DNA of 64,000 nt from Ooceraea biroi (taxonomy: Eukaryota; Arthropoda; Insecta; Hymenoptera; Formicidae), in contig NC_039514.1 in the NCBI RefSeq assembly GCF_003672135.1, forward strand, positions 9,785,787-9,849,786. Direction: 5' to 3'. Below, in pieces: positions 22,230 through 33,400 of this stretch. The first letter of the stretch is position 1, and every line of letters starts with the position of its first letter. Both the position numbers and the translations under genes were made by a program. The notes under the pieces are model-generated. The model ran no database searches, was not told the origin of the DNA, and worked only from the letters and a program-made list of their open reading frames with translations.

Positions 22230-23892
22230 TCGTCGTCGAAGAGAATGTGGAATTTTTCTCTTTTGAATTTCTGTTTCCCAAAAGCACGATTTAAACAATC
22301 AAAACTGATGAATTGCAATAAAAGTACAAATATCGGAAGTTAACGAATCGATCTATATGCGAATGTTTCGGTGAACAAGTATGTGGGTTTTGCATAAACA
22401 AAGAAAGAATTACAAAACGCAATAAAAGGGTAGAAGATGTTTCTAATTTTATTTATATTATGTTAATAGAGTTACGATGTGCAAACTACTCGGTTAAAGT
22501 GGCAAAAGAATGCACGTTTTCTTGACAAATTCTAGTAATTTTGGTATTAAAAGTAAGGAAATAAATCTAAAGAATCATAATACATCACACTTACAAGTGT
22601 GTAAAACATTTCCATTTTTATTTATATTAATTATCAATGTAACGTACGTGGGATGAAGAAGGTGCTACGCGTGTGCTACGACTGCTACGTGAATCGTATG
22701 GCTGACATCGAAAATCTCAGAAATTAAAGTATCAGGAGCAGGATAACATGCTAAGTAAAGAGGTGACACAATCTTCCGTTAAGCGCCGTCGGTAACTTTG
22801 TTTTATCGGCAGAAAGGTTGGTAAATAGAGTAACTGTAATACTGACCGTGAAAAGTCGATAACATGTATACTTTATCGACGGTTTTGACGAAGCGATTGC
22901 GTTACCTCTTTGCTCTGCATGCTGTCCTGCTTCTAAGACTTCAATTTTCGAGACTTTCGACAGTTCAACCGAATACGAATTCGTAGAGTAAACTTTTCCA
23001 TCTTATCTAGTTGTACGTTACATTAATAATTATAATAATAAACGGAATAAGAAATATTTTATGCACGGTTTTTTATGATTCTTTGTGTTTAACTTTTTAT
23101 TCTTAGAATAAGAATTACTAAATTTTACGCGGAAAACGTATGTATTTTCATCGAATATAATTGTTCAATTTTTTCAAGAATGTTTTCGAACGTCTATCAT
23201 CTAGAATTATAAAATTCAAACTGTGTAAATTATTATGCAATTATTTTCGAACATTTCAGGATACCGTCGCTACTTGGAACATCTCTACAAATATTAATCG
23301 CATACACATCTCTCATCATTGGGACACGACGAGAGAATACGACAAGCAAAACAAAGGTAGAATGTACATACATTGGTAAACGATTTGATCAATAACAACA
23401 ATGGGATGTCCGTGTGCGTGACTTCTCAAGCTGTTGATCAAATTCATCTTATACCGACGAAGAGGATCAGTTGTGTCGATACGCTGAGGCTGGATACACG
23501 AACTATCGAAAAAATTCACCGAAAATTTTCGTTTTCCCTACGGTTATGGACTAACCGGGATGGCCAGTTCTAGTGAAAATTCCTAATTGGGGATTTTTTC
23601 ATAGGAGGCTTCCCCAAAATACAGGAAAACGTCGTATTGTTCGCTTCTCGTTCACCGCTGCAAGCCTTTGTGCGTTGGAAGTATACGCTTCCGTTCCAAA
23701 TTTGTACGTGTATTTACCTACATACTACTTTTTAATATTACTTCATACATTTATGTTTCTCTATTTCCTCTATTTTATTATACACAATATACGTTTACAC
23801 CGTGTTCATCTTATTTTAGGCACAAATAGAAGTCGAATCCGCGTTGAATACTTCTGATTACTGTACATCTGGTGCGAGGAAGAAAAAGAAAG
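22230..23892. other. Intergenic DNA and probable 5' region of the unknown gene
   Basis: It contains a degenerate inverted repeat (22680-22990) and no recognised coding exon. A possible 5' UTR intron ends at the acceptor-like ttattttag just before 23820, and a candidate untranslated exon lies at about 23261-23356 between a tttcagg and a ggtaga. These are weak suggestions only. Confidence 0.4.
22680..22990. repeat. Degenerate ~310-bp inverted repeat
   Basis: The left arm from 22709 (cgaaaatctcagaaatta, then caggagcaggataacatgc and aaagaggt) matches the reverse complement of the right arm ending at 22959 with several mismatches. Weaker pairing extends to ctacgtgaatcgtat on the outside. The similarity looks like roughly 75-80%. 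It is either an old MITE or a hairpin-RNA-type structure. Confidence 0.6.
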
Positions 23893-24978
23893 ATGTCTAC
23901 GCATATAAGCAGAGCAGATCAGTTGCAGAGGTTGGATGTTTTGAACAAGAGGCTTTTGCAAAATGAACTCGAGAGATACGGTAACAAGTTGTTTATAGTG
24001 ACTCGGCCCGTGCCCGTGCCTGATGCGAATCAGCGTGTCATTAAGGAAGATTCCTCCGAGCTTCACAAACTGGTGGAGGTGCTACAGGATGGATATAAGT
24101 GCAGCCTCTACAACTTCGAGCCTAACTACCTGAATAAGTTTTCCTCGCAGACCTCTCTAGGCGAGGACTTTAGCGTGAAACATGTGCTGGAGAAGGTGAT
24201 GAAGCTTCACTATACATGTCACGAGGAGATCGGTAATAATTCAATGTCCAGGGAGATCGTTACTTATCGCTACATATACAACAATCAATACCGTTTTATC
24301 AAGTTCCACAACGATATGGAACTCCACGACGACATGCTGATTCTGTTGTATCTGCACTCCGCCATAACACCACACGCCTTCAAAAGCAAGCCAGTCCAGC
24401 AGCTGCTGTTTATGTTACATAGAAAGTACCAGATACAGAATGCATGTTGCAACTACCACCACGTCGGTCCATTTGATGATCAGGAGGAGGACGAGGAGGA
24501 CAGGGAGAAGGAGACATTAACGGTTTATAGATTACTGTATACATTTCCGAGCATAACGATAAGTCTATTTCAAGAGAATTTGAATCCTCTTGCAGAGGTG
24601 TCCCAAATACTGTTTATAGAATTTGAAGATCTGCCCAGCGCGATATTTCATCACATGATATCCACAGTCATTCCTTGTAGCGTGAAGCCAGCGCCGACCG
24701 CACTGTTCTCGTATATCTTACAGAAATTCTTGTGTTTCACTTGTGACGATGAGGACATATCGTTTCAAACGTTCTTCGCGACTATGCGACAGCTTTATAG
24801 AAACAATATTTTTCCCGAGGAGATGAAAATCCAGCTGTGCCTTGCTTGGAATATCTTGGAGCAGCGTGACGGGAAATTGGTCTTCAGTCGTGCCATTATG
24901 GATGCCAACGAACGCGCTAAGTACTTGCTACAGACCACGATGGAAGATGAGCATATTAATCATATTGTCAATTTGTAG
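23893..24978 (+). CDS. Unrecognised single-exon protein, 361 residues
   Basis: The frame is intact from ATG 23893 (A at -3, in-frame stop upstream at 23845) to TAG 24976. The composition looks like a real protein: balanced, with no low complexity except an acidic run (DDQEEDEEDREKE) at residues 195-207. There is no signal peptide and no clear transmembrane segment. The N-terminus looks helical and charged (QLQRLDVLNKRLLQNELERY). Cysteines cluster at 185-186 and 281-284 (CFTC) but do not form a zinc-binding pattern I know. The central region has YRYIYNNQYRFIKFHNDMEL and the C-terminus ends DEHINHIVNL. I do not recognise a family. It could be a conserved insect gene of unknown role, a domesticated gene from a mobile element or virus, or an old retrocopy that stayed open. 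Candidate AATAAA signals lie near 25820 and 25917. Confidence 0.8.
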   Translation: MSTHISRADQLQRLDVLNKRLLQNELERYGNKLFIVTRPVPVPDANQRVIKEDSSELHKLVEVLQDGYKCSLYNFEPNYLNKFSSQTSLGEDFSVKHVLEKVMKLHYTCHEEIGNNSMSREIVTYRYIYNNQYRFIKFHNDMELHDDMLILLYLHSAITPHAFKSKPVQQLLFMLHRKYQIQNACCNYHHVGPFDDQEEDEEDREKETLTVYRLLYTFPSITISLFQENLNPLAEVSQILFIEFEDLPSAIFHHMISTVIPCSVKPAPTALFSYILQKFLCFTCDDEDISFQTFFATMRQLYRNNIFPEEMKIQLCLAWNILEQRDGKLVFSRAIMDANERAKYLLQTTMEDEHINHIVNL

Positions 24979-26057
24979 GGAGGGAATATAATATTAATGA
25001 AATCGGAAGAGAAATCGCTGTAATTGCATGTCTGCATGTCTATGCTTTTCAAATAGGACTTTTCTTTTTTTTTTATCTAATTGTATTGCGTGTTCAAATT
25101 GTATCTAAATTTAGTAAAATTATGTCATGTCGTAACATTATAGAAAAGTGTAGAAAAAAATCTCATTATGACTCAGGCGAATGATTCTATGTTTACACAC
25201 TCAGTTATATTATAAATTATTTTAACATCTTCGTCACGTCTAATTATTTTTGTGTGAAGAAAAAGAAAGAGTTTTGTATATTCTGAGAATCCAAGTCTTT
25301 CGCAAAATTAATATTTTGCAAAGGGGCCGTGAGCTATACTAGCAAGAAATGTGCAGCTAACATTATTTGTTCACGATTATTTTAGGTTGTGAAATGATAA
25401 TAGTAAGAGCATTCTCTTCACTTTTGCGATCTGCGATTCTCGTTAGACGAAATTGTAAATTTATCTGTTAGACTTGCAAAAGTTCGTATGATGTTAAAGT
25501 CTTCCTTCATTTTGGATCTTCTCCATTGCTTTCAAATGGCGGGGTACTGTTGATTCATTAATTTCAAGTTGTCCTGCAAGCCTTTTTAATGTTTGGGACG
25601 AGTTTTCGTTGAGCAATACTTCCAATTCGTCGTTCTCTATATATTTGCGACTTTGCGAACTTTTGCAAGCACATGATTGTCATCCCATCGTACGTACTGT
25701 ATTTTGAAAACACGCATATATACATATGTAGGTTTTTTCAGCATAATTTTTACGAGATATTAATACTACCCGTATTACATGAGCTATAAACGTTACAAGA
25801 TGTTATTAAGTAATAGAATAGAATAAAATAAAATCATTGAAAACAAATTCTAATTCTTTTTAAATTTGCGCTATTTGACGAAAGGATTTTGTGAAGCTAA
25901 TTGTGCTGCTCTTGACAGAAATAAAACAACATGACGTAAAGGAATGGTTGATTATCGACAATTAAGGTGGTTTATGAAAGAATTAATTGTTTCTCGTCAG
26001 AGGATTGCTCGCAGGAATTAAGACACAACTCGGAGTAATTGTATAAAATACCGTTAC
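24979..26057. other. 3' region between convergent genes
   Basis: A+T-rich DNA after the unknown gene, probably its 3' UTR as far as AATAAA motifs near 25820, then the boundary with the cyclin D transcript coming from the other side. A decayed mariner transposase segment lies on the minus strand at 25494-25690. Nothing else is recognised. Confidence 0.5.
25494..25690 (-). pseudogene. Mariner-type transposase remnant (N-terminal helix-turn-helix)
   Basis: Read on the minus strand the segment gives ENDELEVLLNENSSQTLKRL followed by AGQLEINESTVPRHLKAMEK, then a stop. This matches the mariner transposase N-terminal motif in which a D/E-L-x-x-L-L segment precedes SQT-x-x-x-LA and ST-x-x-RHL. Only this part is left; the catalytic DDD region is absent nearby. 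It is a dead fragment of a Tc1/mariner element. Confidence 0.8.
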
Positions 26058-27208
26058 TTTATTCTCAATCGATTGCGGTGCCGCGTGGACGCGCAAAATA
26101 TGTACACGAACGTTCGGACCATTTACAGTACAATTCTCACCTCATCTCCTAATGCGCTTAATTAAAAGAAGTAAATTTACGTGCCAGCTGATTAAAAGTA
26201 GTACGCAATTACAAAAGTAGCAGTGCATCGTTCTTCCATCGAGTCGGTAAAAAACTATATACGTAAATTCGAGCGAATGTTCGACGAACGTCTCTCGGGC
26301 GAAGTGTGATCTGAGGTATATCAGTGGTATTCTATTGTGCTATTAAAGAAAATAAGAACAAAGGGAGAAAGAAAGAGAGACACACATAATAAAGAATGAA
26401 ACAAAACTCGACGCTTGGCGGCTACATTTCTGCCAATACGCACGTAACACAATTAAACGCACATTATCGCACTCTTATCGAGTATGTCTTTTGCTCTTGT
26501 GTCGTCATCACCCGCGATTGGATCGCGGCTCGGTGCGTCTCTTTAACTTCTATATGCGACACGCTGCTCCGCTCAAACATTTACAATTAAATTGGCGCAT
26601 CGCTGCATTTTCGCATGCCCATGTTCCCTGTGCTTGTGTGTGTGTGTCTCTCTTTCTCTCTCTCATTCTCCGGTTAGGAACCTATGTACGATCCTCGCGC
26701 GGAACTTGCATCTCGGCTCGAACGCAAACTCTCGACGCGCGTTATAAAACAAACCGTCGCGCGTGCACCGAAAAAAGGAATATCGTGGATTTCTTAACGC
26801 TCTCGCATTATAAAATGATTACGCAACTATGTACATGTTACAACGCACGATCACGTACAAGACAAGCCTGTGATTCTCCCGTTTCCAAAAACGTCTTGCT
26901 GATCGTGGACACGATTAACGATTCTTAACGGATAGTTAAGCTCAGCTGGAAGAATTCCTCGATTAAAAAGACTTAATTTTCCTCGAAAAAAAAGAAATGC
27001 TTAGTAGAAAATTAACACGTCATTATGTTCGACCGTCCTTTCTTCTTCGTGATTCAACGATTGCGTATACATCATTCGATTAATCTCGAGGAATTCTTCT
27101 TTACTGAATCGCGAATGTCCTGTTTTTCGCAGGATATTCCATGGTATTATGCAGAGGAAATCCCTGGTCCCTGTAGTATTGTAATGATGTTTTACAATAT
27201 CTTCACTT

Positions 27209-27213
<5 letters not shown>

Positions 27214-27242
<29 letters not shown>
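27214..27242. repeat. (TC)n microsatellite
   Basis: An uninterrupted CT run of about 29 bases downstream of the cyclin D coding end. Confidence 0.95.
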
Positions 27243-27245
<3 letters not shown>

Positions 27246-28242
27246 CTTCGGTATTAGATTACATTCTCTCTTGGCTAAGATTTTACGGGGCTGGATTTTC
27301 TTCTGCCGATTGATCTGAGCTGATTAATCTTCGAAATTAACGCAAGTAAGTGTGACAAAACATACATGACAAAAAAGACAAGAAGAAGAGGAACAGATAA
27401 CGACGAGAACAACGAAAGCAAGAGAAAGACCAACTGCGCAAATCTCTCGCGATAATTTCGCTATCCCTCGACTCCAGCGACATTGTACTAAGATTTGGTC
27501 AATTGACACGTCACGCTACTAATTTCCGTCTCGTGACAATCACCGCACACTCTCTCTCTCTCTGCATCCTTGATCCCCGCGAATCCGCGTGCGATTCTCG
27601 GCCGGGGGGGTTTGTCGGAGTCGCGCCACGTCTCATTGTCCGCGGTTCCATGCGTTCTTCAAGATCCAATCGATTGGATCTCGTCGGCGAATGCCTCTCG
27701 GTGTCGCAGAATCGCATGACGCTTACGACTACGTGGTACTACGCTCTACCGCGTACGCTTGCCTATTACCTAGCTCGTCGTTCGGTGCGTAACGCACTTC
27801 GCATTGCCCTTCGCGACTCCGCTCGCGTTTTGTCACTCCGGAATTTGCAAGTCCCGAATGACCGCGGACCAAAGACACGAAGCGCGAGTACGGCGGAGTC
27901 GCTGTTCGATAAGATCCTCGAGACCCTCGTTAAGTACTGACGACGATTCCGCTTCTCGTTCCTCACGAACGTTATTTCTCCTCTCGCGAGAACCAATGCT
28001 TTCCACGGCGCTCCAGGTGGATGTCCGAGATGCGCGCGTTGACAAAGACATCGTCGTTGAATCGCGTTGCGAATATGAGCGATCTGTGTAACGGCATCTT
28101 CGCGCGGATGCCGTTATTATACAGAGACTACGTTACTACGGAATCGACGCAGCGGAGGAACCGTCGGATTGGGTCTCGAGTTTTCTTCTTCGTTATATTA
28201 CAATTAACATTAATTAACAACAATAATACAAAAGCGTACGCT

Positions 28243-28278
28243 CCTCACATCCGCCAAGGCATTCCCGCCTTCTCATGC
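28243..28278 (-). repeat. Short partial copy of the cyclin D terminal exon
   Basis: Two exact blocks, cctcacatccg and cccgccttctcatgc, occur here separated by 10 bases and also at 30252-30285 in the last coding exon separated by 8 bases. In the same minus-strand frame the copy reads HEKAGMPWRM and stops, whereas the real exon reads HEKAGTPTDVRDVHF. The open frame extends upstream to an AG. A relic of exon duplication is the most likely reading; an alternative terminal exon without the phosphodegron is possible but weakly supported. Confidence 0.5.
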
Positions 28279-30236
28279 TTCCATCGTACAGCTAAACAAC
28301 TCTGGATCTCTATGTACAACACATTCGCGTAATCGCACTGGCAATTACTGCCACGCTTACTTTTTTATCGCAACTTATCTATTATATATACTGACGACGT
28401 ACGAAAGGGGGAGCGAGTCAATTTTTTCTCTTTTTTTGGTTTTTTCGCTCGATTTTTCTTCTCGCTACTTTCTCTGGCTCTGTCTCATTCTCGCTTTCTC
28501 GCGCCTCTTTCGCGTCATACGCACGCAGTCATACACGTAGCATTCAACAGTGACACACGCATTACACTTGACGTTACAGTTACAAAGTCACTCTCTTCGC
28601 GCTCGTAATTATATTATACACAGGCTTGGGGTGCAGGGTGAGGAGTGGAGGTTGGCACAACCCTTCCTAGGAACCGGGCGAGATGAGCGAACCGTCACGT
28701 CTTCATCTCGCTCGTTATTCGGATTTATCTTGATCAGAGTATGAACGCGATTAGAAGGCACCGTGTTGCGCGATAGCAAACACAATGAATTTTTTGTATC
28801 AAACATATATCTATTTTCCTTCTTGCTTTTGATATCGCGCAACGCGCGTTCAAATATTTCTCGTTTGTCGTGTATGTATCTCTTGGTACAATCCTGGTAC
28901 AAGCTTGGCAGTATTTCTGTTCCAATCTCATTCTCTCTCTCTCACACACACATACACACACTCCATTTTCTTCATCGCCTAACACGTATATATAGATATA
29001 TAGATTTTTCTCGATATAATATATATTTATTTATCATACACATACCTCTATATACAGGACTGATGACTACGGTATGACTAAATGTTTTTTTTTTCTTTTT
29101 AATAACTGCGCACAGGAAGGACGTATCTTTAGTCCTCTCTCCTTCGTCGCGCGACTGCACGCTCTTGTGTCTCGTGCCCGTTCTTCGTTTTTCTATCCCA
29201 TCTCGCGTTTTAAGAATTAAGTGTTATATTCCTAATACCAAACTACACGAATGCGTAAAGCGTATTGCATTGCCTTCCCCCAAACAGCACGCCTCTCTGC
29301 TTTCTACGCTCCTCCATTTTTCTCTCCCGTCATTTTTGTGGGCGACACACGTTAAAGTGACACGGGTTCATACACGGGCCCCGCTAATTGTCCACTTTAC
29401 CTTTCGCAATATTTCATAACGCGCAAAGCGCATCTGTTTCAATTTCGTTCATCACTTCATTCGTCTGTGAACACCGCACGTTACTGACTGCATGCCATAA
29501 CGATTTCGCAATTAAAACGTGCATTCGATTAAGTCTCAGTTTCTTCGATTGTTGGCTGAACCATTGCTCATCGATTAATTGGGAATTGAGTAGTCGCGAA
29601 TCGCGATAAATCGAAAAATAAATTCGTAATGTATCTTTACGTATTACGTATACGTATACATTACACATTTGCGCCGGCGATAAGAAAAATGCGTGTGTTA
29701 AATAAATGTATAATATTCAAAATACTGCGATCGAACGTAATTGAGCATGATAATGAATATAATAATGAAAAAATAAAAATTTATCTCTATCTCTGTTTAT
29801 GAAGAATATGCCGTGTTTATTCATTTACATTTTTGCAAACCTAAGAAACGTAAAAATTCTCTCGCGCAATCACGTCGATCACGCGCCGAGAGAAATCGTC
29901 GCATTCGTCGTTCAGAGCGCGTGTTTCTGTCGCCGCTTATTCTGAACGTCGCAGATCCCATTCAATCGACAAGATACAGTTTTCATGCGATAATCAGCGG
30001 GGACATTCGTTCATTCGATTTGGTAGACAAGCGGCCGATCTTGCGCTTGGTATTCCTCTTCTTTTCAAAATCTGCTCAGGATCCGTTTCTTCAGAGTCTT
30101 CGTCTGTTTTCTTGATTGTTGATCAGCTTCGTTGATTCGTCTTGACTCTTCTTGCTGGCAGGCCCACCCACCTTCTTGACTATCAGATCCAGCAGTAAGT
30201 CAGCCCTTATTGCGAAGTGTCCCCCTCCTCTGGTTT

Positions 30237-30461
30237 TCAAAAGTGCACATCCCTCACATCCGTCGGGGTCCCCGCCTTCTCATGCTCCATGATCTTCTCC
30301 TGACTCGTGTTGCTCTGGTCCCCCAACGGCCTTTGGGTGGTAGCAACACTAGTGGTGCTCGTTTGATACGCTGGTCCGCTACTGGGAACGTCGCTGAGAA
30401 CATGACGAGCCGCCTGAGATATCATCTCTTCGATTTGTTCCAAACAACCGTGCAAATAATC
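30237..30461 (-). CDS. CycD: Cyclin D terminal exon with C-terminal phosphodegron
   Basis: It starts after acceptor cttgttttag and encodes 74 residues: DYLHGCLEQIEEMISQAARH, then a serine/threonine/glutamine-rich low-complexity stretch, then HEKAGTPTDVRDVHF. The threonine before proline corresponds to mammalian cyclin D1 Thr286, whose phosphorylation drives nuclear export and ubiquitin-dependent destruction. Its retention in this insect suggests the same turnover control. Confidence 0.94.
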   Translation of the reverse strand, partial: DYLHGCLEQIEEMISQAARHVLSDVPSSGPAYQTSTTSVATTQRPLGDQSNTSQEKIMEHEKAGTPTDVRDVHF

Positions 30462-33400
30462 CTAAAACAAGAAATGGATTTCTATGTATTAACAATGAAC
30501 ATCATTAACAATGATTTTTTTATGCAGATCATAATTATCAAGGAATGTTCATGCAAGTTTAAACGGCCTAAGCGTCGAAGTCAACGCGTCTCTCTGGGCC
30601 TACGGTTGCTTCGATGAATGAAGACCTAAGCGAGGCCGGATACTGTCTCGAGGACGGTGTGGCGTTTTCCTGCTGCTAGGACCCAAACATACGCTCAAAG
30701 ATGCAAGATAGAAAGAGAAAGAGGAAGGAGAGAGCGGGATGCTGAAAATATCGCGCTTACGGGTCACGGACCCCATGCTGAGCGCTATTCATTCATGCAG
30801 TTTATTTGCACTAGACATCTACCGCAGGGTGTCCAAAACCACCGGTAATAATTTTAAAGGGAAAATTCTACGAAACATTTTAAGACAAAACTTTTAATAG
30901 AAAAATATCAAGAGTGTAGAGATTTTTAAATTTTAAACGATTGAAGTTTATCAATGACAAAATTGAAATTTTGCGCACTCAGGTACATCGAAATGCCATA
31001 CATAAATGCTTCTGTGAACAAAACTTCTGTGACAATATTTAAATTACCGTATACGTAAATACGCATTAATAATTTCATGAAGAAATTAAGTAAGTTAACT
31101 AACTGAAATTTTAAAATAAGCAAATTACTATATGGCACTTTGGACATACCTTGAGCATGGGAAATTTCAGCTCTATCATTGATGAATTTTAATCGCTTCT
31201 CATTTAAAAACCATAGGCTTGATATTTCTGTATTTGAAATCTTAAAACGTCCATAAAATAGAACACCTTGTATAAAAGGGAGAAAAAAGAGAAAAATGAA
31301 GAAAGGAAGAGAAAGATGAAAAACGAAAGTGAAAAAAGAGAAACGACAGCAGCTTCGGTGCACTCATCGTCATACAATCACACCTACAGCACTGCCATAT
31401 TCTTTTTCTCTTTTTCTCTCTCTTTTTATGTGCATGTAGGCATATATAGGCATATATTCTGTGCCCGGTAATTGCTTGTGGCTGCGCTTCCTCCGTAAAA
31501 AGCTTTTTCTTGAAAGTATATACTCTCTTAACATAAGTCCTTAAACTGCCCAGTTAATTGTGAGCGCGAGATCACGATAACGTTAATTTTATTCTTGTAC
31601 TGATATATATCGGACAAATATTTTATTCTCATTCAATATCTCTGAATAGTTAATGAAAACATTTTTATTTCAGCTATTAAATCCGTCATCCACATGTGAA
31701 TGACTGAGCAGTCCAAATGTTAATTAACGTGCTCTCCACGTACATGTATGTATAAACTGCATATTATTTACCTGTTCAATGGTGGTGATGCGGGTCAGGT
31801 GGCACAGGAGTTCACTTATTCCATGGCCACTCTTCCCGGCCCAATCCAGTCCATGTAACGCCGCCGCGACGGACGCCGCCGCTATCATACTTGGTGTGTA
31901 CATGGCAAATTTGTACTCTGCAAAAGACCAAGTGTTACGTTAGGCACGTGTTCCAAGTGATTTTCATCTCGTACGCACGATGACGTGGACTTTCTAATGC
32001 TTATAAGAATCAAAAGCGAGAATGAAGGTGGGACTCGCCAAAATTGTAAATTGTAGTAAATTGGATAATTACACTATTTTATTAATTAGTAAATTAGATA
32101 AGTACACTAATAAAAAATTAATTAAAATTACAATAATTAAAATTGAATTAAAATTACACTAATCACGTCGTAAGATGATAACAAACAGTCAAGTAGGATT
32201 AAAAAAGCTTTAAAAAAAGAAAAAATTAAAAAAAAACAGAACGTTGTACAGAAGAAGACTCGAGCGACAAGACTTATCATGCGTCCCACATCTCTTCATT
32301 CTCGCGTGCACATAAATCGCCACCAAATTTTACTCCATAAAATTCAGCTTAGTATCATTAGTTTTGTAGTCTTTCGTTTGCGAATCATTGTCCAGGTACT
32401 GAGCAAGCTTCAGCGACACTGTGTTACGCTCGGCTCGGCTACAACTCAAGCAACACCGTGACGAAGCTCGCAATTATTGCGCAAAGCGCATTGTCCCGTG
32501 GTAGCTTGGCCAATGATTAATTAGCGAAACTCTCGTACATCCCGTTTCATGACTGCCTAACTCACTCGTCTCTATGCTCTAGACTATTGAATTTTATCCT
32601 GAATCGCATTTATATGAAGCTATAAAGAAGTTTAAATTGAAATGTAAATTAAAGTGAAATAAAGATTGGTATCACGTGTAAGAGAGGCAAGATCCACGTG
32701 TCTCCTTTCAGAAAAGACTACTTCACAATTCACTGGCGAACGATAGATGGATTTGGCTTCGGCGGATTCCTTAGTCTACTCGGAGGAAAGTACCGCGCGT
32801 ACGGGGTTCCTACGTAGCGCACGCAAGCCCTTCCAGCCCTTCAGCACTGTTACGCACCGTGGCTGATCGGCGGGTTAAATCGCCCGTAGAGCGCCTCGGT
32901 TATTAACCGGTGAAATTAAGAGCGTGCACGGCGTGCAGATAACGTAAAACCAGTTTAAGAGAGCGCGCCGTAACTGGGAGAGGAGACGAAAGAAGAAAAG
33001 AGAAAAAAAGAGATAGGGGAGGGAGAGAGAAAGAGGTAACAGGGTACGCGCGCGGAGATAGCCGTGGAATGTGAACATCAGACGGAATTATCGCGCCACC
33101 GCGGTGCAGCAGTATACCCAAGAAGAACTCTACCCCCTCCCCCCTGACGGGGCGGCAAAGCGGGAAAGAAAGAGAAAGAAAGAGGGAGAGTGGGTTTACG
33201 GCTTGCATAATATCCGAGCTGCACCTCGCCGGGCCGCTCGTCGGCTTCTCGCAGACCCTAAACAATCGCTATCGACGATCCTCTGTGGCCGGCACCCCGC
33301 AAACGACGATAATTCACGCCTCCACGTTTGTCTGGCGGCTTGCGCGAAGCCGCTTCTCTGCTGGCGGGCGATTTTGCGCTGCTGATGTTTACGTAATCGA

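Larger units (their letters stand above)
26058..30236 (-). other. Probable long 3' UTR/downstream region of cyclin D
   Basis: No coding exon follows the cyclin D stop. On the minus strand, AATAAA motifs occur at 26058-26063 and, closer to the stop, around 29815 (tttatt on the plus strand), so the 3' UTR could be 0.4 or 4.2 kb. The region is unusually CpG-rich with (TC)n runs, e.g. 27214-27242, and open frames without recognisable products. A 36-bp block at 28243-28278 resembles the end of the last coding exon. Confidence 0.4.

Noticed and set aside
30826..31273. Possible TIR transposon with ends cagggtgtcc and gaacacctt
   Set aside because: The ends match too poorly, and no target-site duplication is visible.
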